From the NCBI GenBank assembly GCA_946548895.1, contig CAMNQF010000007.1, forward strand, positions 47,813 through 111,812: 64,000 nucleotides of DNA, in the 5' to 3' direction. The DNA comes from an uncultured bacterium (lineage in GTDB: Bacteria; Bacillota; Clostridia; Oscillospirales; Oscillospiraceae). The notes beneath the pieces were generated by a model that searched no databases, was not told the DNA's origin, and saw only the letters and a list, made by a program, of their open reading frames with translations. This document shows, one piece after another, positions 24,906-32,667 of this stretch. Within the stretch, counting starts at the first letter, position 1; each line of letters opens with the position of its first letter. Position numbers and translations under genes: made by a program.

Positions 24906-26801
24906 ATGGCAGATATGAAGGCCCAGGACAAGGACCTGGTCTTTGCCCTGGATATCGGCACCCGCAGCGTGGTGGGTGTGGTGGGCCGGCCGGTGGGAGA
25001 CCGGCTGAAGATCCTGGATGTGGAAATGGCCGAACACGGCAAGCGGGCCATGATGGACGGCCAGATCGACGACATCCGCCAGGTAGGCGCTTTGGCCCGC
25101 ACGGTGACGCAGCGGCTGGAGGGCCGGCTGGGCGTACGCCTGGAGCGGGTGTGCGTGGCCGCCGCCGGGCGGGCCCTGCGCACGCAAAAGGGTTCGTTTA
25201 CCCTGGAGCTGCCCGAGGAGCAGTCCATTGACGCCGAACAGATCAGCGCCCTGGAGGCCGGGGCGGTGTCCGCCGCCGAGGAGGCCCTCCAGACCGACGG
25301 GGACAGCCGCCGCCAGATGTTCCTGGTGGGGTACACCGTGGCCCAGTACCGGCTGGACAACTACCCCATGGCCAACCTCCAATACCACACCGGCCGCAGG
25401 GTGGAGGCGGATGTGGTGGCTACCTTCCTCCCCGGCGAGGTGGTGGAGAGCCTGTACGCCGCCATGCGCACGGCGGGCCTCCAGGTGGCCAGCATGACGC
25501 TGGAGCCCATTGCCGCCATGAACGCCGCCATCCCCGCCGAGCTCCGCCTGCTGAACTTGGCCATGGTGGACATCGGCGCGGGCACCACCGACATCGCCCT
25601 GTGCCGGGACGGCAGCGTGGTGGGCTACACCATGGCCACCGTGGCGGGGGACGAGGTCACAGAGGCCATTATGCGGTCCTTCCTGGTGGACTTCCGCACC
25701 GCGGAGCAGATTAAGCGCTCCATCGGCGAGAGCGAGGAGCTCATCCGCTGCCGCAACATCCTGGGCCAGGAGGAGCGGGTGTCCGTGGATGAGGTGGTCC
25801 AGGTGATCCAGGACCCCATGGATAAGCTGGCGGACGCCGTGGCCAAACAGATTATGAACGTAAACGGCGGCACTCCGTCCGCCGTGTTCCTGGCGGGGGG
25901 CGGCAGCAAGCTCACCGGCCTGCGGGAAAAGGTGGCCGCCCAGCTGGAGATGGACGAGAAGCGGGTGGCCATTGCGGGCAATAACTTTGCCCTGTCCGCT
26001 TTCTCCGACAACCTGGAGCTGGAAAAACCGGAGTACGCCACCCCGCTGGGCATCGCCATTTCGGCGGGCCTGGGCCTGCTCAACGACAGCTACGTGGTCA
26101 TCCTCAACGGGCAGAGCGCCAAGCTGTTCCGCAACGGCGTGCTCACTCTGCGGGACATCCTGTTGATGAACGGCTACAGCTACGCCGATATGGTGGGCAA
26201 GACGGGCAAGAGCCTCACCGTCACCTTGGACGGGAAGCGGCTGGTGTTCCGCGGGGAGCCCGCCGTCCCCGCTGTGCTGCAAGTGAACAGGGAGGAGGCC
26301 GCCTTGTCCGCCACCGTCCACGCCGGGGATGAGATTCGTTTCATTCCCGCCACCCGCGGAGAGGACGCCCGCCGCACCTTGGGCGAGCTGTTGGGCGAGG
26401 ACTTCTATGGAAAAGCCATGGTCAATAACGCCATCGCCCCTCTGGACCGGCCCCTGGTCCAGGGCGATGTGGTGCTCACCCTGCGCCAGACTCCGCCGCC
26501 CCGCCAGGAGGCCCCCGCGGTCCCCACTGCGCAGGCCTACGGCACCCAGGCCCGCACCACCCTGGCGGAGCCTGCCCGGCCCTTGCGCCCCCGGGAGGTG
26601 CACCTGTTTCTGAACGGAGACCCCCTGGTTCTCCCGGCCAAGGAGGACGGTTCGCCCTACTACCTGATGGATCTGCTGGAGTATTCCGGCATTGATTTTG
26701 AACATCTGGACCGGGCGGTCCGCCTGGAGGTCAACGGCGTGGAGCGGGGCTTCCAGCACACGCTGAAGGAGCAGGATTCTGTCACCATCACTCTGAACTG
26801 A
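24906..26801 (+). CDS. Long FtsA-like actin-family ATPase
   Basis: A 631-residue protein of the FtsA/actin superfamily. Phosphate-1 is LDIGTRSVVGVVG (about 15-27), an FtsA-type SHS2 insertion is seen (about 80-165), phosphate-2 is VDIGAGTTDIAL (about 221-232) and the adenosine motif is LAGGGSKLTGL (about 329-339). FtsA usually ends near residue 420 with an amphipathic membrane helix. Here about 200 further residues follow, beta-rich and ending in SVTITLN. It is probably not the primary FtsA because no ftsZ or ftsQ is adjacent. A membrane protein follows after 19 bases and may serve as its anchor. Similar long FtsA-like proteins occur in Clostridia; function unknown. Confidence 0.83.
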   Translation: MADMKAQDKDLVFALDIGTRSVVGVVGRPVGDRLKILDVEMAEHGKRAMMDGQIDDIRQVGALARTVTQRLEGRLGVRLERVCVAAAGRALRTQKGSFTLELPEEQSIDAEQISALEAGAVSAAEEALQTDGDSRRQMFLVGYTVAQYRLDNYPMANLQYHTGRRVEADVVATFLPGEVVESLYAAMRTAGLQVASMTLEPIAAMNAAIPAELRLLNLAMVDIGAGTTDIALCRDGSVVGYTMATVAGDEVTEAIMRSFLVDFRTAEQIKRSIGESEELIRCRNILGQEERVSVDEVVQVIQDPMDKLADAVAKQIMNVNGGTPSAVFLAGGGSKLTGLREKVAAQLEMDEKRVAIAGNNFALSAFSDNLELEKPEYATPLGIAISAGLGLLNDSYVVILNGQSAKLFRNGVLTLRDILLMNGYSYADMVGKTGKSLTVTLDGKRLVFRGEPAVPAVLQVNREEAALSATVHAGDEIRFIPATRGEDARRTLGELLGEDFYGKAMVNNAIAPLDRPLVQGDVVLTLRQTPPPRQEAPAVPTAQAYGTQARTTLAEPARPLRPREVHLFLNGDPLVLPAKEDGSPYYLMDLLEYSGIDFEHLDRAVRLEVNGVERGFQHTLKEQDSVTITLN

Positions 26802-26820
26802 CGCAAGAGGTGTAATTCCT

Positions 26821-27897
26821 ATGCCATTTGGAAAACCCAAGGCGCCCAAAGAGCCCAAGGCGCCTAAAGAGAAGAAGCCCAAAAAGCCGAAGCCGCCGAA
26901 GGTGAAGAAAGGCAAAAAGGGCGAGGAGCCGCCGGTCGAGGCGGAGGGCCAGGAGCTGGAGGAACAGGGGAAGAAGAAAAAGCTGCCCCTGCCGCTGCTG
27001 CTCCTGCCGCTGGCGGTGATCGCGGCGGCGGCGGTCATCATCTTTGTGTTTGTGCTGCCCCGCCTGCGGGGAGACGCGGACCCGGAGGTCACGGTCTCCG
27101 TGGAGCCGGAGCCTCCCGTCCTGCCCACCGAGATTCCCATCGGGGAGGACGTAGTCATCAAAGGCATGGCCCTGGGTTCAGATGAGAGCGGGGCCATGGC
27201 GGAGAAGGCCAAGACTATCACTTATGTCTATACCAATCTGAACGACGCGGGGAAGGCCGCCCAGACCTACGCCGCCCAGCTGGCGGAGGAGGACCCAGCT
27301 TTCCGTGTGGTAAATGAGGAGCTGGTCCGGCAGAGGGAGAAGCCGGACTATACCGCCGCCGAGGGCATGGTACTGTTGGCCCGGAATGTGCCGGTGGAGA
27401 AGCCGGAGCCTACCCCGGAGCCCACGGAGGCGCCCTCTGAGGAGGGAGCGGAGCCCACCCCGACCCCGGAACCCACCCCCACGCCGGAGCCCACCCCGGA
27501 GCCCGTTACCTATGTGCACACCGTGCGTATCACCTGGTCGGAGGGCAAGTGCGTGGTCACTGCGGACGAGGTGGAAGGAAAAGTGACGTCGCCTCCGCCC
27601 AGCACCACCCAGCCCGGCCAGTCCATCAGCAGGCGGGGAGCCCAGGAGATGCTGGAGGGCATGGCCCCGGAGCAGCTGGGCTTGCCTGGCGCCTCCATGG
27701 AGGAGTATGAGGTGTTGTCCCTGAGCGGCACCGAGATGGTGGACGGCAGGGCTTGCTACCGTATCAATGTGTACAGCAGCAACAACGCCCAGGGCAGCAA
27801 CGAGTTCATGGGCAGCTATCTTTTGAGCCTGGATGGCGAGCATCTCTACCAACTGGATCCCGTCACCTACGAAATCGAAGAGATGAAGAAGCCCTAA
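26821..27897 (+). CDS. Single-pass membrane protein, Lys/Pro-rich inside, Pro-rich outside (unknown)
   Basis: I do not recognise this 358-residue protein. Residues 1-54 are strongly basic and Pro-rich (KAPKEPKAPKEKKPKKPK). One membrane helix lies at about 57-79, with the basic side presumably cytoplasmic. Outside are an alpha-beta region, a Pro/Thr/Glu linker (about 195-230; PTPTPEPTPTPEP) and a C-terminal domain (about 235-358) that ends with the beta-rich HLYQLDPVTYEIEEM. It follows the FtsA-like gene by 19 bases and precedes a terminator, so the two form a two-gene unit. A role as membrane anchor or partner of the FtsA-like protein is inference. Confidence 0.8.
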   Translation: MPFGKPKAPKEPKAPKEKKPKKPKPPKVKKGKKGEEPPVEAEGQELEEQGKKKKLPLPLLLLPLAVIAAAAVIIFVFVLPRLRGDADPEVTVSVEPEPPVLPTEIPIGEDVVIKGMALGSDESGAMAEKAKTITYVYTNLNDAGKAAQTYAAQLAEEDPAFRVVNEELVRQREKPDYTAAEGMVLLARNVPVEKPEPTPEPTEAPSEEGAEPTPTPEPTPTPEPTPEPVTYVHTVRITWSEGKCVVTADEVEGKVTSPPPSTTQPGQSISRRGAQEMLEGMAPEQLGLPGASMEEYEVLSLSGTEMVDGRACYRINVYSSNNAQGSNEFMGSYLLSLDGEHLYQLDPVTYEIEEMKKP

Positions 27898-27909
27898 AAT
27901 TTGCAAGCG

Positions 27910-27942
27910 CCCGCCGGGAGCATTTGCTCCCGGCGGGTTTTA
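27910..27942. terminator. Intrinsic terminator between convergent genes at 27.9 kb
   Basis: A 12-bp perfect stem (27910-27921 with 27926-27937) with ATTT loop is followed by TTTTAT on +. It ends the FtsA-like/membrane-protein unit and lies just past the - strand AAA+ gene stop. Confidence 0.88.
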
Positions 27943-29232
27943 TACAGGCAGCAGGCGCAGCGTTTCCGGCGTGCCGGTGAGCCGCAGGGGAGTGCCGTCC
28001 CCGGCCAAACTGGCCCAGGACAACAGCAGCGGGGTGAGCAGTCCTTCCAGCAGGGGAACATTGGAACGGGGGGAGGCGGCCTCCCGTGGAGTGAGGGCCC
28101 GGGCGGTATCCGGGTCCACCTGGGTTACGTTCAAGCCGTATTCCCGGGATAGGGCGGCAATCTGCCGGACCGTGACTGCCTGGCGGGCGTCCAGGTCCAG
28201 AGGCTGGAAACCGATGAGGCCGCTGAACCGTCCGGCGATCTCCCGCAGGACGCCGGCGCGGACCAGGGCCTGGCGGGCGCGCTCATCCGCCTGGTATAGC
28301 CGTCCGGCCAGGCCGGCGGGGCCGGGCGGAAGCTGTCCGTCCGCTTCCGCCGGCGGTGGGGCAAAGCCCAGCCCCCGCCTCTTCTCAGACAGGTCGGTAT
28401 TGGTGGTGAACAGAAAGACGCACCGGCGGAAATCCAGCTCCCGGTTCCCGTGCTTGTCCTCCCGGCGGGCAGTGCACCGGCCCTCGTCCAGGATAGACAT
28501 AAAGACCTTCAGAACCTCCGGGTGGGCCTTGTCCAGCTCGTCGAACATGAACACGGTGTGGGGACAGCGGCGCACCGCCTCCAGCACCGGCGCGTCATCA
28601 TAGCCCACATACCCTGGCGGCGCGCCGGTGAGGCGGTACACCGAGTGAGCCTGGGTAAAGGTGTTCAGCTCCGTCCACACGGAGCGGAAACGCTCCTCCC
28701 CCAGGCAGCGGTTCAGCGCTGGGGCCACAGCCTTGCCCAGCTCCGACTTGCCCACGCCGGTGGGGCCATAGAAGATCAGGGACAGGGGGCGCAGGGGATC
28801 CCTCTTGCAGATGTGCCCGCGCAGCTTGAAGGCGGCAGCCTCCACCGCCGCCTCCTGGCCCACCACCCGCCGCTGAAATTCCCACTTCAGCATCTGAAGC
28901 AGGTCGGGCTCCGGGGCGGTGAGGGCCTCGTCCAGCCCCCGCAGGCAGTCGGCCATGGCCTGGAATCCGGCGTAACGCTGTACGGCCCCCCGGGCAAAAA
29001 AATCGCTGAGAAGGGCGCAGGCCCCGCCGTAGGCCACGGCGGGGCGGAAATAGAGCAGATAGTCCTCTCCCCGCCGCCAGAAGCCCACCTGGGCCTGGGC
29101 TGGCCGGCAGCCGGGTGGAAGGGCGCAGGCCGAAAACTCGTAGCTCCGCCCCAGCCGGGCGCAGGCATCCACCCGCTGCTTCAGCTGGGCATAGCCGGAC
29201 GGCCCGCAGGCGCAGAATTGGGAAAACTCCAT
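27940..29232 (-). CDS. Stand-alone Clp/Hsp100-type AAA+ ATPase (D2-like)
   Basis: A 430-residue protein with one AAA_2-type module. Walker A is GPTGVGKSEL (about 156-165). The substrate-pore loop GAPPGYVGYD is that of ClpA/ClpB D2. Walker B is TVFMFDELDKAH (about 223-234) and sensor-1 is FLFTTNTDLS. Residues 1-145 form an unfamiliar N-terminal domain with several Cys. The first AAA domain and middle domain of ClpB are missing, and the D2-small C-domain is diverged. The start at 29232 has GAGGAGG with good spacing; the frame can run to 29403 but that region lacks an SD. No peptidase is adjacent. Role unknown. Confidence 0.78.
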   Translation of the reverse strand: MEFSQFCACGPSGYAQLKQRVDACARLGRSYEFSACALPPGCRPAQAQVGFWRRGEDYLLYFRPAVAYGGACALLSDFFARGAVQRYAGFQAMADCLRGLDEALTAPEPDLLQMLKWEFQRRVVGQEAAVEAAAFKLRGHICKRDPLRPLSLIFYGPTGVGKSELGKAVAPALNRCLGEERFRSVWTELNTFTQAHSVYRLTGAPPGYVGYDDAPVLEAVRRCPHTVFMFDELDKAHPEVLKVFMSILDEGRCTARREDKHGNRELDFRRCVFLFTTNTDLSEKRRGLGFAPPPAEADGQLPPGPAGLAGRLYQADERARQALVRAGVLREIAGRFSGLIGFQPLDLDARQAVTVRQIAALSREYGLNVTQVDPDTARALTPREAASPRSNVPLLEGLLTPLLLSWASLAGDGTPLRLTGTPETLRLLPV

Positions 29233-29401
29233 GGACGGCCTCCTCACGATGATGCCCGTACCGGCGTGGACGCTTCCGTTCTGGAAGCCCGCGGCGCGAA
29301 AGGCGGCGTATACGCCCCGGCCATAGGGCAGCAACCGTTCAGTTTTTTGGTATATAGGCCACATTATAGCCATCTCCGCGGAGTGCCAACCGCGCCCATA
29401 C

Positions 29402-29431
29402 AAAAAAGCCGGCCCTCAGGCCGGCTTTTTT
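29402..29431. terminator. Bidirectional intrinsic terminator after yjfB
   Basis: AAAAAAGCCGGCC pairs exactly with GGCCGGCTTTTTT around a CTCA loop. It ends the - strand flgM-to-yjfB operon, seven bases beyond the yjfB stop. Confidence 0.93.
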
Positions 29432-29437
29432 GAGGCG

Positions 29438-29620
29438 TTACGCATATACATCGATATACTGCCCTTTGGCGGGAGTGGGGACCGCTTCCAGCATCTTCAA
29501 GAGCTCCTGGCCCGCCAACTCCTGGCTGTCCATCATCTTCTTGGTGACAGCGATGGAGTAGTTGTTGGCAAAAGACGCCGCGCTCATGCCCATTGCCATG
29601 CTGGCGATGGATTCCATCAT
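29438..29620 (-). CDS. Small YjfB-family putative motility protein
   Basis: A 60-residue protein beginning MMESIASMAMGMSAASFANN and continuing to MMDSQELAGQELLKMLEAVP, the pattern of the YjfB family. In Bacillus yjfB belongs to the sigma-D regulon; its molecular function is not established. AAAGGAGG lies upstream of the ATG. It is the last gene of the late flagellar operon, three bases after csrA, and is followed by a strong terminator. Confidence 0.85.
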   Translation of the reverse strand: MMESIASMAMGMSAASFANNYSIAVTKKMMDSQELAGQELLKMLEAVPTPAKGQYIDVYA

Positions 29621-29623
29621 AGG

Positions 29624-29923
29624 TTACTCCTCCTTTCCCTCCGGCGGGGCCGGAGACTGGGTCTGGACGGGGCGGGAGCGCCCCGCCTGCTTATGATCCA
29701 GCACGCCGCCCAGCAGGCCCAGCAGCTCGGCGGGGGCGGACTCCTCCATAGCGGAGTCGCGGTTGGCGGCGGTGGCAGTGACCAGCTCGCTGCGCAGGAT
29801 GGACACGTCCTCCGGCGCGGTAATGGCCAGGCGCACCCGCGTGCCGTCCACCGAGACCACGCGGACGGTGATGTCCTCACCGATCATCAGGGCCTCGCCG
29901 GCCTTGCGCTGCAAGATCAGCAT
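29624..29923 (-). CDS. csrA: Translational regulator CsrA with C-terminal extension
   Basis: CsrA represses flagellin translation by binding GGA motifs near the SD and is antagonised by FliW. Residues 1-60 are a normal CsrA (MLILQRKAGEALMIGEDITV, then RVRLAITAPEDVSILRSEL). The protein then runs to 99 residues, against 74 in Bacillus, with a tail containing AELLGLLGGVLDHKQAG and a Pro/Glu-rich end. The start at 29923 has GAGGAGGG. Its first codons overlap the end of fliW by seven bases. The flagellin target is not in the window. Confidence 0.93.
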   Translation of the reverse strand: MLILQRKAGEALMIGEDITVRVVSVDGTRVRLAITAPEDVSILRSELVTATAANRDSAMEESAPAELLGLLGGVLDHKQAGRSRPVQTQSPAPPEGKEE

Positions 29924-30369
29924 AATCTGCCCTCCTCTGCGCCGAATTGGGCCAGGGGATGGCGCATCTCGTAGGCGTCGGTATCCAAAATGACCTGCCG
30001 GGCCACCCGGGTCTCCGGGTGAATGGCCACCGGGCATTTCAGATTGACCGTGCTGTCGGACACCGGCTTTTTCACCACGCACAGCACGTAGAAGCCCAGC
30101 TCCTGACTGTCCGTCACGCCCAGGTCCTTCAGCTCCTGGGGCTGGAGGATGGGGTTATAGCCAGGAAGAAGGGAGAAGGGACTCATGGCCACGAAGGCCA
30201 AGGCCGGGGTCCGGGTGCTCTGGAAGCACAGCAGGGACCCGGCGCCGCCGTCGAAGGGCAGGATCAGGAACTCATGTTCTTCCTCGAAGCCAAAAGGCCC
30301 CACGGGGAAGGTGATGATGTCCTCCGCCTCGTAGTCAATCTGGCCGAAGTATTTGGTCTGGAGCTTCAA
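29917..30369 (-). CDS. fliW: Flagellar assembly factor FliW
   Basis: FliW binds either flagellin or CsrA and so links flagellin levels to translation. The 150-residue protein starts at a TTG codon (30369) preceded by AGGAGG and reads KLQTKYFGQIDYEAEDIITF, then GPFGFEEEHEFLILPFD, both standard FliW segments. The C-terminus has CPVAIHPETRVARQVILD, the usual NLxAPIVINxxxxxxxQxIL pattern. The gene overlaps csrA by seven bases, giving the tight fliW-csrA coupling typical of Firmicutes. Confidence 0.95.
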   Translation of the reverse strand: MKLQTKYFGQIDYEAEDIITFPVGPFGFEEEHEFLILPFDGGAGSLLCFQSTRTPALAFVAMSPFSLLPGYNPILQPQELKDLGVTDSQELGFYVLCVVKKPVSDSTVNLKCPVAIHPETRVARQVILDTDAYEMRHPLAQFGAEEGRLC

Positions 30370-30396
30370 ACAAACGCCTCCTGTCGGATGGGCTGG

Positions 30397-31005
30397 TCAG
30401 GCCTCCACATCCACCGGCTGGTAATCGGGGTCGGCAGAAGGGGGCACGTACAGCGGCCCGCCCACATACTTGATAATCACATCAGGCTGCTGGGTGACGG
30501 ACAGCTCAATATCGCCGGGAGTGAACTCGAACTGGGGCTGGTTTACCCGCCAGTCAAAGTTCAGTTTATCCATCTCATAGCGGATGTGCATCTCGCCCGG
30601 ATCCCAGCTGATCTCCGGGGGGACGGAGGGGAGAAATTCAAGCCCCACGTTGGGTTTGTAGTTCTTCGTGGTGGCGTCAGCCGCGAATTGCGTAATCATA
30701 TCCTGTCCAATTTTCGCCTCCAAAAGCATTTGACCCTGCTGGGCAAAGGTGGCCGTGGCGGTGTAGGATGCCTGCTGGCCCTGCTGGGCGTATTGTTCAA
30801 TGGAGCGCACAGCGGTGGGGACCACGGAATTCCGGGCCTCGAAGGTGTCGATATTCAGCTTGATGGGCCGGCTCTTGATGCTCAACCCCCCATCCCCACG
30901 GGAGATTTCCAGGTCTGCGGTCCCGCGGCTATACTCCAGCTTGGCGTGGGAGACCTTCATCTCAATTTCAATGGGGACGGTCTTGATCTCAATCAGGGGA
31001 TACAT
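30397..31005 (-). CDS. YviE-like (DUF6470) flagellar operon protein
   Basis: A 202-residue protein in the yviE position between flgL and fliW. It reads LIEIKTVPIEIEMKVSHAKL at the N-terminus, with a central helical region (SIEQYAQQGQQASY) and a C-terminal FTPGDIELSVTQQPDVIIKY. This pattern matches the DUF6470/YviE family, which has no established function. There is no signal peptide or membrane segment. The ATG has GAGAGGAG upstream. It is read in the same operon as flgK-flgL and fliW-csrA. Confidence 0.83.
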   Translation of the reverse strand: MYPLIEIKTVPIEIEMKVSHAKLEYSRGTADLEISRGDGGLSIKSRPIKLNIDTFEARNSVVPTAVRSIEQYAQQGQQASYTATATFAQQGQMLLEAKIGQDMITQFAADATTKNYKPNVGLEFLPSVPPEISWDPGEMHIRYEMDKLNFDWRVNQPQFEFTPGDIELSVTQQPDVIIKYVGGPLYVPPSADPDYQPVDVEA

Positions 31006-31062
31006 AATATCATTTTTCGCTCCTCTCTCACAACAACTTTACAATGCGCGTGGCATATCCGC

Positions 31063-32649
31063 TCAGTTCAAATAGTCCATCAAGCTCTGGGAAAGGATGC
31101 TGTTGCCCACCTTCAGCGCGGCGTTGTAGCTGTACTGGGCCCAGATGAAGGCGCTGATGGCCTCCGCCATGTCCACATCCTCCAATTCGCTGTACTGCTC
31201 CTGGAGGTTATCAATGTTGCCCTCCAGCAGCTTGGTGTTGTTCTGCAGCTTGGTGGTGCTGGCGTCCATATTGGTGAACTGGGTCTTGAACTCGGAGGCG
31301 GCGTCCTCCAGCTTTCCAACCAGGCCCCGGAACTCCTCGTACACCGCTGTGCTCCACTCGCCCTCTTTGGGGACGCTGTCCGCGATTTGGGTGAGCCGCT
31401 GTACGATGGAGTAAATGTTCCGGGGGTCGCCGTCCTCGTCCAGGCCATAGCCGATGAAGGTAATGCCATGGAGAGCGTCATTGTAGCCGCTGGACTCAAT
31501 CAGCTTGCCGTCGTGCTCCTGGAAACCCAGGCCGATGTCCACAAAGCGCTTTTCGTTCACCAAGGTCTGCAGCTTGGCGGCATCCTCGACGGCCTCATCG
31601 TACTTTTCCTTGGTGATGACTTGGTCTTCCGCCTTGCCGTCAATCACCATGAAGAATGAGTTCTTTTTCTCGTCGTCGGTGGTGGGAGGAGTGGCCAATA
31701 CCTTGCCGTCCTTGTCCACATACACGAGGTTGTTGGTGGGCACGCTGTTGTCGGTCAGCCGGTCGGGCTTGGAGTCGACGCGCGCTACCGCCTCATAGTA
31801 ATCGGACGTTGAGATGAGGTTGAACATTGCCGGCTCACCGGGGTTGCCGGCGGCGTCCAGTTTGCGGAAATAGCCGCCTGGCTCTCCCTCGGCCCCGGTG
31901 AACACGGAGCCGTCCCTGTTGTACTCCACGAAGTTCTTGTCGGGTTCAGCTGGATCCTTGGCCTCCAGCTTAGGCAGGGTGTACAGCCGCTCGTACTCCG
32001 CGACCGACATCTTGATGATATTGTCCGTCTTGAGGTAGCAATTTTGGTTGGCGCCGGTGACATCCAGCTTTCCCGTATTATCCACTTGGATGAGTGTGTC
32101 ACCGTTCTTCCAGACGTTGGGTTCCGCCGCGTCCACAGGCACCCCCCGGTAGTACAGCTGGTTGATTCCGTCCACCGTTTTTACCTCGAAGGGGACGTTG
32201 TGGCCATCCGCCCCGGCAAAAATGAAAGCGTCGCCGTATTTCTGGTTCAGGCTTTGGACTATGTTCTCCGTCATTACGCTCAGGGCCTTGCTCAACTGGG
32301 TGCGGGCGTCGCCGGAGGGGTCGTTCAGCATTCTCAGCGTGGTGTCCTTCAAGGTGCCCAGTTCCAGGCCGCCGTTTTCGGTATCGACCAGCGCGCTAAT
32401 GGACTGAAGGCTGTTGAAAGCGGTCTGGAACTTCTGGTAGGTGCTGTTGCTGTTGGTATACTGGTACTCCGCCATCATGCGGGACTTGCGCAGCTGAAAC
32501 GCCTTGGAGGCGGCGGCGGGATCCTCCGCGTAGGAATTGAATTTGCGCTGGGTGAGCATCGTATCCCGGGCATGGTTTTGAGAGATGAAGGAATTCATCA
32601 AATTTCTGCGGTAGCCTCTCAGCACGCCGCCTGTTGTAGCACGGATCAT
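31063..32649 (-). CDS. flgL: Hook-filament junction protein FlgL (HAP3), enlarged
   Basis: FlgL joins the hook-proximal FlgK ring to the flagellin filament. The N-terminal coil has YRRNLMNSFISQNHARDTML and KFNSYAEDPAAASKAFQLR. The C-terminal coil has NNTKLLEGNIDNLQEQYSEL and VDMAEAISAFIWAQYSYNAA, the flagellin-like D0/D1 pair. At 528 residues it is much longer than Bacillus FlgL (298); the extra part is the central domain, about residues 120-430. AAGGAGGG precedes the ATG. It follows flgK by 18 bases. Confidence 0.94.
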   Translation of the reverse strand: MIRATTGGVLRGYRRNLMNSFISQNHARDTMLTQRKFNSYAEDPAAASKAFQLRKSRMMAEYQYTNSNSTYQKFQTAFNSLQSISALVDTENGGLELGTLKDTTLRMLNDPSGDARTQLSKALSVMTENIVQSLNQKYGDAFIFAGADGHNVPFEVKTVDGINQLYYRGVPVDAAEPNVWKNGDTLIQVDNTGKLDVTGANQNCYLKTDNIIKMSVAEYERLYTLPKLEAKDPAEPDKNFVEYNRDGSVFTGAEGEPGGYFRKLDAAGNPGEPAMFNLISTSDYYEAVARVDSKPDRLTDNSVPTNNLVYVDKDGKVLATPPTTDDEKKNSFFMVIDGKAEDQVITKEKYDEAVEDAAKLQTLVNEKRFVDIGLGFQEHDGKLIESSGYNDALHGITFIGYGLDEDGDPRNIYSIVQRLTQIADSVPKEGEWSTAVYEEFRGLVGKLEDAASEFKTQFTNMDASTTKLQNNTKLLEGNIDNLQEQYSELEDVDMAEAISAFIWAQYSYNAALKVGNSILSQSLMDYLN

Positions 32650-32667
32650 GGGATACCCTCCTTATGG

